Source: Penicillus capitatus
Lineage: Eukaryota > Chlorophyta
DNA: 64,000 nt
Direction of reading: 5' to 3'
NCBI GenBank assembly: GCA_965649825.1
Contig: OZ287706.1
Location: forward strand, 434,001 to 498,000
In this document: one piece after another, positions 53,476-64,000 of the stretch
How positions within the stretch are numbered: position 1 is the first letter of the stretch
Layout: every line of letters starts with the position of its first letter
Notes under the pieces: generated by a model
What the model saw: only the letters and a program-made list of their open reading frames with translations
Told to the model about the DNA's origin: nothing
The model's database searches: none
Position numbers and translations under genes: made by a program

Positions 53476-53555
53476 GTATCTGCGCCGTCGTCAATTCTGA
53501 CGCATTCATTAACACAAGGCGATAAAGAAGAATCTTTGACATCGTAGTGCTCAAG

Positions 53556-55162
53556 ATGCAAGACGGTCGAGAAGAAACAGAGGACGGACCTCCTGAAGAT
53601 TTCGACTTCAATGATTACTTTTCACTTCGACGTCCGCGTGACGTCGTTGCCGGCCTCTCTTCGGGACTCAAATCTATTGCCAAAGGTGTGACGGGTGGGG
53701 CCGTCTCGCTCTTAGCAGCGCCCGTCGTCTACACTCAGAAAGAAGGGGTCAAAGGCCTCGGCAAAGGCGTTGCGGTTGGCGTCGCCGGTGCCGCAGTGTT
53801 GCCAGTCGTCGGCGTTGCCGTGGGCGTCTCACAATTCGCTCGAGGGCTATGCAACACGCCTGTCGCTGTCTACGAAAGCACACGAGGTCGTTACTGGGAT
53901 GCCTCTCAGCGCGAATGGGTTGATGAACGACCACTGCCACTCGTTGTGGAGGAGGAAGAGGCAGCCATAGGAATTGGAGGTGCGCATACCCGAGATGTTT
54001 ATCGAGGTCACGTCGTAGATGCTTACCAGGTATCGATGACCCATCTGGATACTATGCCATCTTAGAAGTCGACCAGAATTGCACAGCGGACGATATCAAA
54101 CGACAGTACTTCCTGTTGGCGCGGAAATATCACCCAGATAAAAATCCGAACGATCCAGAAGCGAAGGCGAAGTTTCAGGCATTGGGGGAGGCCTATCAGG
54201 TGTTGGCCGATCCTCAGTTGAGGCAGCAGTACAATCGAACTGGAGGGGAGGGTATTGAAGTGGATTTTATGGACGGCGTCGAATTCTTTGGCATGCTCTT
54301 TGGCTGCGAACAGTTTGAGTATCTCATCGGTGAGATGTTTCTGGCGACGACTGTGCGGCTGTCGGGAGACGTGTTCGATTCAACGATGAAGCGATTTCAG
54401 GTGGAACGCGTTGAGAAACTCGCCGTCAATCTCCGAGCCCTGCTCCAACGCTACGAACAGGGAGACGAAGAGGGATTCGTTTTGGCCCAAGAGTCAGAGG
54501 CGCAACGTTTGGCCCAGGTCTCTTTCGGCAAGACCATGCTCTACGCCATCGGAAGGGTGTACGAAGACCAAGCGAACATCTACTTAGGAAATTTCATTCA
54601 GAGCAGTCTGGCGGCGTTTCGACAGAGGGGAGAAGTCATCCGGACACACTTTCAGGCAGTGAAGATGGCCGTCAAGGTACTGAATGCGCGTAAACAGATC
54701 GAGAAAATCGAAGAGAAGACGAAAGCGAACGGAGCACCGCAGGAGCGATCGGGTACATCGGAGGTCGATGGCTTCGCCGATGTGCCGCTTTCGGAAGAGC
54801 CAGGAATGGACCCAGAGACAGAACAGGAAGCTTATGAGGCATTGATGCGACGGGCAGAGCTGGAGGAAGCTGCATTGCCTGTGGTGCTGGAGGCGATGTG
54901 GGCCGCAAACGTGATCGATATCCAAGGGACGATTCGCAAAGTCTGTCGCCGTGTCTTATCGGACGCTCCGCGTGAGGCGTTGAGACGTCGAGCAGAAGGA
55001 TTGCGTATCATGGGCGGTATCTTCTGCCAGAACGGCATGTCGACGATCGGTCGTGGGAACGATGAAACAGCCGATGCAAAACAAGCGTTGGAAGCTGCAA
55101 TGCTGAGAGTGGTTGAGAAACGAAACGCAGCAGACGATGCTATGTATCAAGATCAGCAATAA
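53556..55162 (+). CDS. DnaJ (Hsp40) protein with Gly-rich N-terminal region and DnaJ-X domain
   Basis: Exons 53556-53979 and 54030-55162, joined by a 50-nt phase-1 intron that restores GGIDDPSGYYAILEV, the start of the J domain. The J domain has HPDKNPND (HPD motif) at about 185 and AYQVLADPQLRQQYN. The following C-terminal region of about 300 residues fits the DnaJ-X type seen in Caj1/Djp1-like proteins (FFGMLFG...FIGEMFLA-like, then LRxRAExLRIMG near the end). The first 140 residues contain a repeated small-residue hydrophobic segment (GVKGLGKGVAVGVAGAAVLPVVGVAVG...GLCNTPVAVYES..GRYWD), which may associate with membranes. It would stimulate Hsp70 ATPase, perhaps in organelle targeting. This N-terminal fusion is, from memory, common in SAR protists. 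Confidence 0.85.
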
Positions 55163-55809
55163 TGTGCACACCCACCACGACGAATGACTATGCCATCACA
55201 TGGACTGAGAATCGAAGGCGGCGGAAGTGGATGCATCTCATCATCTGGACCGAAGAATGCATGCAGTATTTGTTACGCGTTGATGGACGACGCTTGTAAC
55301 GAAGAATCGTTGTTCGAGGGTCTCCCTCGTCTTCGCAACGCATTGCCGTGGCGAGCGACGCGATGAACGCAGAGTGGGTGACCGCTGTCAAGTATAGACG
55401 GCGGCGGCTGTCGCGGCGAGAGTGGTATTACCACGACGTCTGTTGTTCGGGGGTCGTTTTTCAAGTCATGTCGACGGTTTGTGCTTTTCGTCATCGTGTT
55501 CATTCCACTGGCACACAGTTTACACATAGAAAGAGATTTGTTTATTCTGTGAGTTGCCCTCCGTTTGCAATACTTACCAACAACAAGCCGCCACACATTC
55601 CTTTCCACTAAGGTGGTGGTGGTGTATATAATTTGATTATGTTATAGTTCGTCAGTGACTCGGTCAGTCCATCGCTCACTCATTTTCAAAAAAATGAGCA
55701 AACGGCGCAGAAATAAATAGAGGCCGATATGGCGAGGAACGTAAAAGACGTCATGACCATCGATCGGCGTCTGTCAACGCTCAGACGTCATCGTCGTCTT
55801 CATCGTTGT
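55163..55809. other. Intergenic, no supported gene
   Basis: Frames at 55273-55611 on both strands are open over the same region without any domain. Contains AATAAA-like sequence near 55713, probably a 3' end signal. Confidence 0.35.
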
Positions 55810-57214
55810 TTATGGTACTGGATGTTTTATAATTAAACAGCGTGGCGTCGGTCGAATCGACCTGTGTCCATTCCGCCCTTCACAGCAGAGCCTTGAGCGA
55901 CCATCGTTGTCACAAGGCCATCCATACCTGGTTGGATAGACTCGCCGGCGGGCGCGATTGAGCTCGGTACTCTTGACCTCTTCAATACGCGATTCCAGCC
56001 ATATCAACAGCTCATTCGTCGAGGTATCCAGTCCATGCGAGACGGATGCGGACGTTACGGGAATCGTTCTGTGCAGCAGAGAGGCAAGAGTGTGAGATCG
56101 TGCAAGCATGATGTGACAGGCGGACCTTTGTGGACTCGATGCTGCATTGGCGACAGCGCCACGGTGCTGCGCAGCTTTGCTGAGGATTTCTCTGGGGATG
56201 TCATCCAAATCGAATGTTCCGGATTGATAGCAGCTCTCGAGCCAGCGAAACATTTCGGCTGTTGGAGAAGAGGCATCTTTCGGCGTGGTCGGCAACTGAA
56301 TGGTCGTCTCGTACTGCCACCCGTCTTCGTTTCGCTCGCCGTGTGGTCCGACCGATGTCGAAGGCATCGACGGTTCCACTCCCGGACTGCGCTCGCGATC
56401 GCTGGCGCCGAGGTCCGACGGGACGAAGGAGATTCTGTGGGAACTGGTCGGCGAAGGGGCCACTTGGGAACTCGGTCTGGCCAGAGCAATGCCCCTCTAT
56501 CAGATGCCGACGGAAGAGAATTCCTACCTTCTCTCACTGTAGACGCTTCTGTCCGCTATCGACCGGTTCGTCGACGATCCCGGCTGAACGGAGCTCGCGA
56601 CAGACGGTGTGGGGTGCCTGGTGCGAAGAGAGATCTACGTCCAATCGAAAGGGTATTTTGGCGGCGGATGCACCTCGGAATTCTGGATGCGCGTTTTCTG
56701 GGATCGATCATCGGGCCAGACGGCGGCGTGGTCGAGCGCACTCTCATCACTGCTGTCTGCACATCGGTTGGCGTAGCCGGCGGCTGCATATGCGTTCGAC
56801 ACATCTCAAGTTCCGTTGGCGATCCTAAATGCGATCACATACAGACATGTCTGGAAGAAGACGAAGCGACGAGGGGAGACTTTGGTAGGCACGAGGTGGC
56901 GGCGTTCGTGGAGTACGTGTGGCGACGGCGGGTTGATCATCATAAGATGCCGCCGCCACCGGGACGCTTTGCATCGATCCAAAGGCGGCGGGCGTCCGTA
57001 CGGTGGAGGGCTCGCCATAGGATGGCATAGGCATGTGCTGAAGGACGCGACCCGGTGCGACGGGGGGTGATCCGGAACGGCTTCCTCCTCGACTTCGGCG
57101 CTCAGACGGTGGCGGCGGTCGGGCAGCAGGTGTGGCGTTTCTGGGTCTTGTCCACGACGGTGCTGGATAATAAGGATGCACAGTCTTAGGGACATGCGCA
57201 GCGAGGGGAGGCAT
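55810..57214 (-). CDS. Ser/Pro-rich hypothetical protein
   Basis: Probably multi-exon. Start at ATG 57214 (MPPLAAHVPKTVHPYYPAPSW), followed by Pro/Arg-rich sequence with repeated RTP motifs. Later coding blocks lie near 56800-56680, 56600-56530 (PSVASSVQPGSSTNRSIADRS) and 56425-55810, the last with two helical segments (AEMFRWLESCYQSGTFDLDDIPREILSKAA and NELLIWLESRIEEVKS) that resemble each other (WLES). Exact splice sites are uncertain. No family recognised; the low complexity suggests a regulatory or scaffold protein. Confidence 0.5.
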
Positions 57215-57489
57215 TTCATGGCCTGCGGGGAATCTGGAATCAAACAACAACGATGATCGAGATCAGCTTGAAAAGGCGTAGTAACTATTCAAGGTCTATA
57301 CAATAAACAAACACTCGTAAATGTCTCAAACAAGACAATCTTTGCGACACAGACAGAGGCAGGTTGAGAGAGAGCTTCTTTTTCTCATAGTTGAGAATCG
57401 GCCTCCCTAAAACAACGTACACGCTAAGAAGGGAGGCCGCTGGTTTATTACTTATTCAGTCAGGCAGGCAGATAGCATCGGAAGGGAGA

Positions 57490-60400
57490 TCATGCATGGT
57501 TTGTGGTTGTTCTATACCTGTGGGCAGGCGAGTAGCCGGAGCGTCCGCTTCGGGAGCTCATCGATGGCCCGTTATCTGCCAGCGCTTCTAGATTGCCACC
57601 GCTATGCGCATTCATCTCGTTGTTATGTGCCTCTCGATTCTTCGACAGCGATGTGGACATCATCTCCAGCAGCTTGCCACGTTGTTTTTTGCGTTGATAG
57701 CAGCAGCAGCAGAAACAGGAGATCCAGATGAAGAGCGAAATCATGATGAAAACGGAGAGTAGGATAGACACGACGGGGATGGTCCAGGAGGAATCTCCGT
57801 GATGACTACAGGAGTCAAAGAATGTTGAATTATCACTGATCACGGACACACTCTGTGCAAGATCTTTCGGCAGACCTCCACACAGATGCACGTTTTGGGA
57901 GACATTCAGATGCTCGAGTCGCAGCATCTGAGACCATTCCTCAGGGAAGGAGCTGTCAAAATTGTTTCCGGATAGATCCAAGTGCACGAGCGAGACGAGC
58001 GTGCTCCACTCGGAGGGTAGGGTACCCGTTAGGGCATTGGTCGAGAGATTGAGATGGGTCAGTCGAAAAAACTCAGCCCAGGATGGTGGCAACGGACCCG
58101 TGAACTGGTTCTCTCCGAGACGGAGATCTTCGATCATCGAGAGATCGATCAGAAAATCTGGCAACGTGCCACTCAGCTGAAAACCTGTTAGATCCAATGC
58201 CACGACACGACCGTCTTCGCAACGCACTTCCGGCCACGCCTCGCGATTTCCGAGACAGGGCGGTGCGTCCACTTTCCACAGAGTGAGTCTCTGGGAGGGA
58301 TCTTCGACCTCGGCTCGAAACTCGACGAGGAGAATGGCCTCGGTTAAGTAGTCGGCGCAGGGAGTGGACAGCGCTTCGGTCGTCGGGGCGTTCTGAACGG
58401 GAAGCGAAGAGGGGATGCCACCACACAACTCCTCATTCCCTACACCACAACACATCTCACACATCTGTCTGTCCAGCCGCCGATCTTGCGCCCACCTTCG
58501 AGGTTGAGCACTTTGAGTTTTTTCATGCTCTGCCATGCCGCAGGTACCGGGCCCTTGAGTTGGTTTCCGGAAAGGTCGATTTCTCGTAGGACTCGAAATG
58601 TCTTCCACGTCACCGGCAATGCGCCTACAGAGGCATCACGTCTGCATCGTCGTCAGATGCAGCCGCCATACCTGTGAGGATATTATTTTGCAGATGCACG
58701 TGGGTCATGTGGGTCAGGGCAGACCAACTGTACGGTAACTGTCCCTCCAATGTATTATTATATCCGTTCAAAACTCTGGCGAATGCAGACAGAGATCAGA
58801 TCGGATCGTGTGGCAGGCGATCGACATCACCTGAGATTTCTGAGGTTGCTCCATTCAGAAGGCAGCTCCCCGAATAACAGATTGCGTGAAATGTCGAGCT
58901 CTTCCAAGTCCTCCAGACTCTTCCATTCGGGTGGAAGGACACCTGCGTGGGGGAGATGGTCATCCATGGCGTGCAAGGAAATGCGCGATGTGACCTCCGA
59001 TGGCGTTCGAGGAGAGGTTAAGATGTTTGAGCGTCAAGATTTTGCCCCAGCTCTCCGGAAGCGTGCCGTCGAAGGAGTTACCGTCGAGTTTCACCGTTTC
59101 CAGGGCAGACATCTCGGAGAGCTTGTCTGAAAGATACCCCGATAGGCCGAAGCCGCTCAGATCGAGCACCGTCACGCGATCTTTCTCACACTTTACGCCT
59201 GTCCATCCATCTGCGCAAGCAGAATTGCTCTTCCATTTCCAGTCCTCCAACACATCCCCTGCCAAAACCACACACCCTTGGCCAAAAGCGCCAGCTACTC
59301 ATCGACGACGCACCTCCAGTCATGAAGGCCACTTCGGCCTTAAACTGCAGAAGAGCTTGCGTGTCTACGGAACTGAAGGATGGACATCGGCCAGTATTGG
59401 TCCCGATCAGAACCAGCCCCGGACCTTCTTCCTATCACACATTCCTGCATGCGTCATCCTGTAAGATACCGTCGGCGATCGAGACCTTTGCGAGGAGGGC
59501 GCCTTGGGGAGGTAGGTTGCAGACAAAGGGATTATTCGACAAGTCCATACGACACGTCCGACTCAGTCCCGTCCATTTCTCAGGAATAAAGCCGCCAAGA
59601 TTATTATCACGCAGAGACCTACACAAGAGAGGCGCATCAAGACTGAGCCACGAGACAGCGCCATTACATGATGACGGCATTTAGCAGAAAACTCCAGTTG
59701 GGAGGGAGCTCGCCGACCAGATTATTATTCCCCAGTCTCAGATCCTCCATGCCTTCCAGATCACCCCATGTCTCTGGCAACGGACCGTACAATGCGTTAT
59801 CGTTCAGCAGCAGAATCTTCAGTCTTGTCAACGTCGACCATTCCTTCACCGTAGAACACAGCTGAGTCGGGCGTGCCTCTACGAAAGAGTAGCCTTGCCG
59901 CAGGAAGGATGCCTGTCAGGCGGTTGTGTGACAGATCGATCACTTCGATGTGTTCCATGTTCTTCCAGTTGAGCGGAAGAGAACCGCCGATACGATTGTT
60001 TGCCAACGCAAGGACAACGAATTTGCCGAGCCACCACGCTTTGGGCAATGTCCCTTCAATCGCATTGTTGTTGAGATACCTGCCTCGATGTCACCATACA
60101 CACAGATCGAATGTCATCCATGGCTCACATGTTTCGCAGCGAAGGCAGATCCGACCAGGAGGCTGGCAATTCCCCCGAGATGTTGTTCCATCTCAAATCG
60201 ACGGTCTCCAGCAAAGACAGTGTACTCCATTCCTCCGGCAATGGGCCTATAAGGTGCACGATGCCTTAGGTCAGCGATAGAGCGATGCCTGATGACCTGT
60301 CAGGCTATTGTTTGGCATTCGGAATGCCCTCAGTGCGACCAAGTCCAAAAACGCCGGTAACTCGCCTTGCAATCCACGGTCTGGCAGAGGACGTTGCCGT

Positions 60401-60777
60401 GAAGGGGTGGATGGTTGGATGGATGCGATGGCCCACTTGGCAGATGGATTTCCTGAACGCGTTGCGTGGCTGAACACACAATTCCTGGCCAGGCATCTCT
60501 GCACGGGTCGCTTTCACGTATCCACGGTTCCAAAACGCCAGTCGGGTCTTCCAGACCGTGTTTAAAATCTAATAGCGCCTTTTTTTCGACAGTAAGGGTA
60601 TCTGACATCTCATCCTTCCTCCCTCTTCTCGATGCTCGGTTGCCAGTAGACTGGCCAACTGACCAGGCAGCAAAGGGTCATTGCTGAACAGCATATCGTC
60701 GGTGACGTACCCGAATGGGAAACGAGCAGGAGGAGGAGCGGCCAGAGAACGGCTGCCGGCTTCGACGGGCAACGCAT
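57490..60777 (-). CDS. Plant-type LRR single-pass membrane protein without kinase
   Basis: ATG 60777 opens a strong signal peptide (MRCPSKPAAVLWPLLLLLVSHS); a phase-1 intron with a GTACGT donor joins it to DTLTVEKKALLDFKHGLEDPTG, the LRRNT_2 cap found in plant receptor-like proteins. Many short exons then carry LRRs of the L-x-x-L-x-x-L-x-L-x-x-N-x-L-x-G-x-x-P type, with a second LRRNT-like cap near 59270-59200 (WKSNSACADGWTGVKC) and a third near 58330-58200 (WPEVRC). The C-terminal exon ends with a transmembrane helix (WTIPVVSILLSVFIMISLFIWISCF), a CCCCYQRKK stop-transfer and a Ser-rich tail of about 60 residues. No kinase domain follows. Three caps suggest internal duplication. Divergent from the AIFM2-like gene with 208 bp between starts. 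Confidence 0.8.
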
Positions 60778-60985
60778 GAATACTTCTACCCTTGAATCCG
60801 CAAAGAGATGAGCGGTAGGGTCGAATGGTATAGCACAAGGCGTCTCTGGCGGAAGCTACGACCGTGGGTATCGTAGCTATCCTCTTTGCAAATACTCAGA
60901 AGGAATCGCAACGACCGTTGGATGCCGATGGAAGACCGTCCGCTGCTCGACATGACGGTTAGGATTTCATCGGTGGTTTTTCCCA

Positions 60986-62263
60986 ATGCGTTCCAAGCGT
61001 CTGCGTCAGAGAGTGGTCATCGTGGGAGGCGGATTCGCGGGACGCGTGGCGCGACGTCTATTGCAAAGAGACTTCGATGTTGTGCTTATCGATGCAAAGG
61101 GTTACTTCGAGTACGTTCCGTCGACGTTGCGCTGCTTCGTCGAGCCGAAGCACGCGAAGAACATCGTGATGGCGCAGCCTGAAGGAACAGTCATCGGAAC
61201 GGTCGTCGCTTTTGACGCCAACAGTTCGATCTGCCACGACTGCCAGGGTTTCAACCGTTTTGTGTTGGCAGAGGTCACATTGGACAGCGGCGAAGACTTG
61301 GCATTCGATTACTGTGTGATGTGTTCCGGGTCACTCTACACGGTACCTATCAAATCCGAGGTCACTCTTTCTGTACGGTCCCATCACCGTGATGAATGGA
61401 CGGTTAAAGAGTGAGATATGCTCAGAGATCCGTGGAGTGGCGGCGCCGCGAGATCGAACAGGAAGCGGTGAGGATGGCAACGGCAGAGCGCATTGTCATC
61501 GTCGGCGGCGGGACAGTGGGTGTCGAACTGGCGGCTGAGATCGTCGGAAAATGGAAAGATCAAACAAAACACGTCACACTTATTACGAAACACACAAAGT
61601 GTGACCATCCATCCCCTTTCCTGCACTTCCCCTGATGGCGTGCCCAGTCTGCTAGAGCGTATGCCGAAGAAGGCACAGAACTATGCGCAGCAGTGGATGG
61701 AACGGCATGAAGTGGAACTCGTTTTCGGCGAGGCCGTTGTTCAGTGGGAGGAGGACCTAGTGGTCACGGAATCCGGTCGAAAATTCGCCGCCGATCTGTG
61801 CTATCGCTGCATCGGATTCCGTCCCTCGACACATTTCTTCTCGCACGATCTCCCTTCCCTGCCGGTCGATCCGGCGACACTTCAGGTCCAGGGGTACGAA
61901 AACGTCTTCGCCTGCGGTGACTGTTCCGATACCCGCGAAGAGAAAACCGCCTTCGCTGCCGATCTCTCGGCGCAACTCGCAGCGCAGAACATCCAGCGTC
62001 ACGTGCTGAATAAACCTCTCCTGCGCTATCCCCGAGATGTCTGTCAAGGCAGAGACGCTCTCCCCGACATCGCCTGCATCTCGCTCTACAAAGATGACGC
62101 GATTCTGCAGATAAACGATTTCGTCATGACGGGCAGTCTTGCCGCTATGGCGAAGTCTCAGATCGAGTTCATGCAACTGGCGGTCGCTCGCGAGCAGACA
62201 TGGGCGTTGTATGTGTGGAATCTCATGGAGCTCTCGAACATATGGATCTCTAAATTTCTCTGA
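60986..62263 (+). CDS. AIFM2/FSP1-like FAD-dependent NAD(P)H oxidoreductase
   Basis: Three exons: 60986 to about 61353, about 61432-61607, and about 61666-62263. Exon 1 has the FAD Rossmann motif VVIVGGGFAGRVARRL; exon 2 has the NAD(P)H motif IVIVGGGTVGVELAAEI; exon 3 has the C-terminal FAD contact ENVFACGDCSD. The substrate side is unlike thioredoxin reductase (no redox CxxC). FSP1/AIFM2 and NDH-2 relatives reduce quinones at membranes; FSP1 does so at the plasma membrane to limit lipid peroxidation. The Gly2 myristoylation site of animal FSP1 is absent (MRSKRLRQ). The intron after CACACAAA restores the frame into LLERMPKK. Terminal residues ISKFL add no obvious anchor. Confidence 0.83.
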
Positions 62264-62384
62264 ATCTGTCACATCATTTCTGTCTGGGCACTCGCTGTCT
62301 ATCCAGGAATCTCGCTCAATGTATCACACACATAGAGGCAGGGGGCAGAAGCAATGTCTTTCTGTACATGATATCAACCAGTGT

Positions 62385-62939
62385 CTATCTCGAGCGGTCT
62401 TGCTGCATCTGTGCTTGAACTTGATGCTTAAGATGTAAACAGCAACCGAAGGCAAACAGAATTTCGTACCATACAGATAACGGCGCGATAAGAACTTGCT
62501 GAAAAATGGCATCGAATCCAACCGGCTTGCGTTTCTCGTAGATGCCATGACCGAAGTGCCATTGCAGAAACCCCGCCAAGAGGTGCACAGCCAAAGCCCA
62601 CGGCCAGGCTCTCGGAACAGAGAGTCTGTAAAAATTGGCCATCATCCACAAGGGCCATCCAAATCCCAGCAGCCATGAAAAACAGCTCAGAATACCGAAC
62701 GAGGCATAATAGAGTGTATAGACCGCTATCACGAAGAGACTGGGATTGGCAGACCAGACAGACGTCGGCATCTCACTGGAATAGGTACAGAGAACAAGAA
62801 AGGACCACAACAGGAGTGGCACTGTCAAGACATGCAGAATCCTGTTGATAGGATGCTGATGATATCGCGCGTAGGATGCCATCTGCACGGTCAGTCGATC
62901 GGGGGCATCTTTAGAAGACGTCCTGCACACAGACGACAT
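62385..62939 (-). CDS. DUF962/Mpo1-like membrane protein
   Basis: 184 residues in one exon. SYARYHQHPINRILHVLTVPLLLWS contains the His-rich H-x-x-P-x-N-x-x-x-H block, and HFGHGIYEKRKPVGF the second His/Glu block, of the DUF962 family; about four hydrophobic helices lie between and around. Yeast Mpo1, a member, is an Fe(II) dioxygenase of the ER that shortens 2-hydroxy fatty acids from phytosphingosine breakdown. Both His blocks are intact, so the activity is plausible. Convergent with the AIFM2-like gene (about 120 bp between stops). Confidence 0.85.
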   Translation of the reverse strand: MSSVCRTSSKDAPDRLTVQMASYARYHQHPINRILHVLTVPLLLWSFLVLCTYSSEMPTSVWSANPSLFVIAVYTLYYASFGILSCFSWLLGFGWPLWMMANFYRLSVPRAWPWALAVHLLAGFLQWHFGHGIYEKRKPVGFDAIFQQVLIAPLSVWYEILFAFGCCLHLKHQVQAQMQQDRSR

Positions 62940-63348
62940 CGTAGACGGACACCCTCACGTGATATGGACGGACTGTTGAAACGATGCCGATGTGGTGAGT
63001 CTTCTCGAAGATGTACTGCGTCCCACAGCGGCAGCCGCACTGCAGAAGGTAACGACGACGGTCGTGGGTGGGAAATGCGTCTTCGGTGTGTTACCCTGTT
63101 AACGTGGCGATGCGTTTGTGATGTTTCATGAATGGCTGGATGGAGTGCCGAATGCGAAGAACTGGCAGCCAGGCAGTGCGTCCGTCAGCAGGGGCGGGCG
63201 TGTCGTGATGTGACGCGTACGAAGACGCTTCCCATTTTACGTCCCTTTGTTTTCTGACTGAGGCACGTCATCGTCGATTTCTTCCTCAACCGATTTTATC
63301 TTCGTCGTGCGTTTCTGCAGTTGTGCAGCGTCGCGTCCTTTTTGCGTG
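62940..63348. other. Divergent intergenic region
   Basis: 409 bp between the DUF962 gene and the Ataxin-2-like gene. TGATGTGACG occurs near 63206; no TATA box seen. The 75-codon minus frame at 63237-63464 is a shadow of the plus-strand exon. Confidence 0.4.
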
Positions 63349-64000
63349 ATGCCTCGGAAGCCCGTTCGTGCTTGGAACGCCACGGCTTCGCGTCGAGGTA
63401 ATGGCAGTGGGAGTGGTGCGACGGACAGTCGCAGTCTATCGCCACGGAGTTGCGAGCGCCTCACACCGCCGCTGCCTGAAGCTCCGCCAAAAACAGCGCC
63501 CTATAAACCGGCACTCGTCTTTGCGCTCACGTATTGCGTCGGACACAGTGTCTCTGTACAAGTACGTTTGTTCACACCGACCACCAGAGCGACGCACCGA
63601 AACGTGTCACATCGCTGCAGACACGAAATGGCGATTGCTTTGAAGGGATACTTCATACGCCAGGCCTCGTTCAATCGGATGTGCATTTCGTTTTGAAAAA
63701 GGCGAGAAAAACCATGCAGGAAGGGGGAGAGAAGGATTTTATTGAGAGATTGGTGATTCCATCCACTGAGGTCGTGCAACTCTATGCCAAGGACTTACCC
63801 ATTCATTCAGAACCGCCATCGCGTCCTTCATCCAGCCCTGTGATGATGATTCCTATGAGGATACAGGGAGACAATGTTGTTCCTTATCGATTCGGCGATT
63901 TTGAAGACATTGGATTTCTGGGAGACAAAGATCAGGAACGCTCTGGGGCTGGGTAAGTAAGATCCACAATCGACGATGGATGTGACACGAGCATCTCCAT
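63349..64000 (+). CDS. ATXN2: Ataxin-2 homologue (LSm/SM-ATX domain), 5' part
   Basis: Exon 1 63349-63561 encodes a basic, Gly/Ser/Pro-rich N-terminus and ends LTYCVGHSVSVQ; a 59-nt intron (63562-63620) joins it to TRNGDCFEGILHTPGLVQSDVHFVLKKARK and ERLVIPSTEVVQLYAKDL, which together form the SM-ATX fold of Ataxin-2/Pbp1. The exon continues to a strong donor, GG|GTAAGT at 63953/63954, after which the gene runs off the window. The start of an LsmAD region or PAM2 motif cannot be seen. Ataxin-2 proteins bind RNA and poly(A)-binding protein and act in stress granules and translation. Confidence 0.82.

Noticed and set aside
1-64000. CRISPR arrays, bacterial operons, Shine-Dalgarno sites
   Set aside because: Spliceosomal introns, TATA boxes and mitochondrial/ER proteins make this eukaryotic nuclear DNA; no regularly spaced direct repeats were seen.

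Overview
The window is nuclear DNA from a eukaryote with a compact, intron-rich genome. Introns are very short (mostly 35-125 nt, typically 45-60 nt) with GT-AG ends; TATA boxes are visible at the secreted-protein genes; the gene set includes mitochondrial cytochrome c1, a WD40-bromodomain protein, an Ataxin-2 homologue and a PAK1IP1/Mak11 homologue. Cytochrome c1 keeps a normal CxxCH haem site, so this is not a euglenozoan. Trefoil (P-type) and Kazal domains suggest an animal-like or protist secretome, while the plant-type LRR protein and the DnaJ architecture are common in protists. I cannot name the species from sequence alone.

The left half (about 0.7-33 kb) is a repeat-rich accessory region. 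It carries a family of secreted trefoil-domain genes: one with an S1-peptidase-like domain (740-3153), one tiny single-domain gene (8752-9065), a duplicated pair (12094-12880 and 28670-29266), and a Kazal-trefoil gene (30946-32369) whose inverted paralogue lies at 46642-48046. A tandem segmental duplication (about 5.14-12.95 kb versus 13.69-29.54 kb) carries a decayed pol remnant plus a trefoil gene in each copy. Copy 2 has since taken in a 3.1 kb block of older element debris and a young 6,816-bp LTR retroelement. Fragments of kinesin and DNA topoisomerase II genes and of Ty1/copia-like and Ty3-like RNase H are scattered among the repeats.

The outstanding feature is the LTR element at 19935-26750 (minus strand). 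It has 304-bp LTRs that read as identical, a 4-bp target duplication, and an undisturbed empty site in the paralogous copy at 10164-10167. Its first ORF starts with a signal peptide and a membrane/ectodomain-like region of about 600 residues, followed in the same frame by a Gag-like region, a CCHC knuckle and an aspartic protease. A perfect A-AAA-AAC slippery heptamer directly before the ORF1 stop shifts ribosomes -1 into a pol ORF (RT, RNase H, integrase). The first ATG of the predicted RNA straddles the LTR/primer-binding-site junction.

The right half (about 35-64 kb) is ordinary gene-dense DNA: a kelch membrane protein, a BRWD/PHIP-like protein, PAK1IP1/Mak11, a small unknown, cytochrome c1, a VHS-GAT (TOM1-like) adaptor, a DnaJ protein, a Ser/Pro-rich unknown, a plant-type LRR membrane protein, an AIFM2/FSP1-like oxidoreductase, a DUF962/Mpo1-like membrane protein and the 5' part of an Ataxin-2 homologue that runs off the window. 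Several of these are divergent pairs sharing short intergenic promoters.
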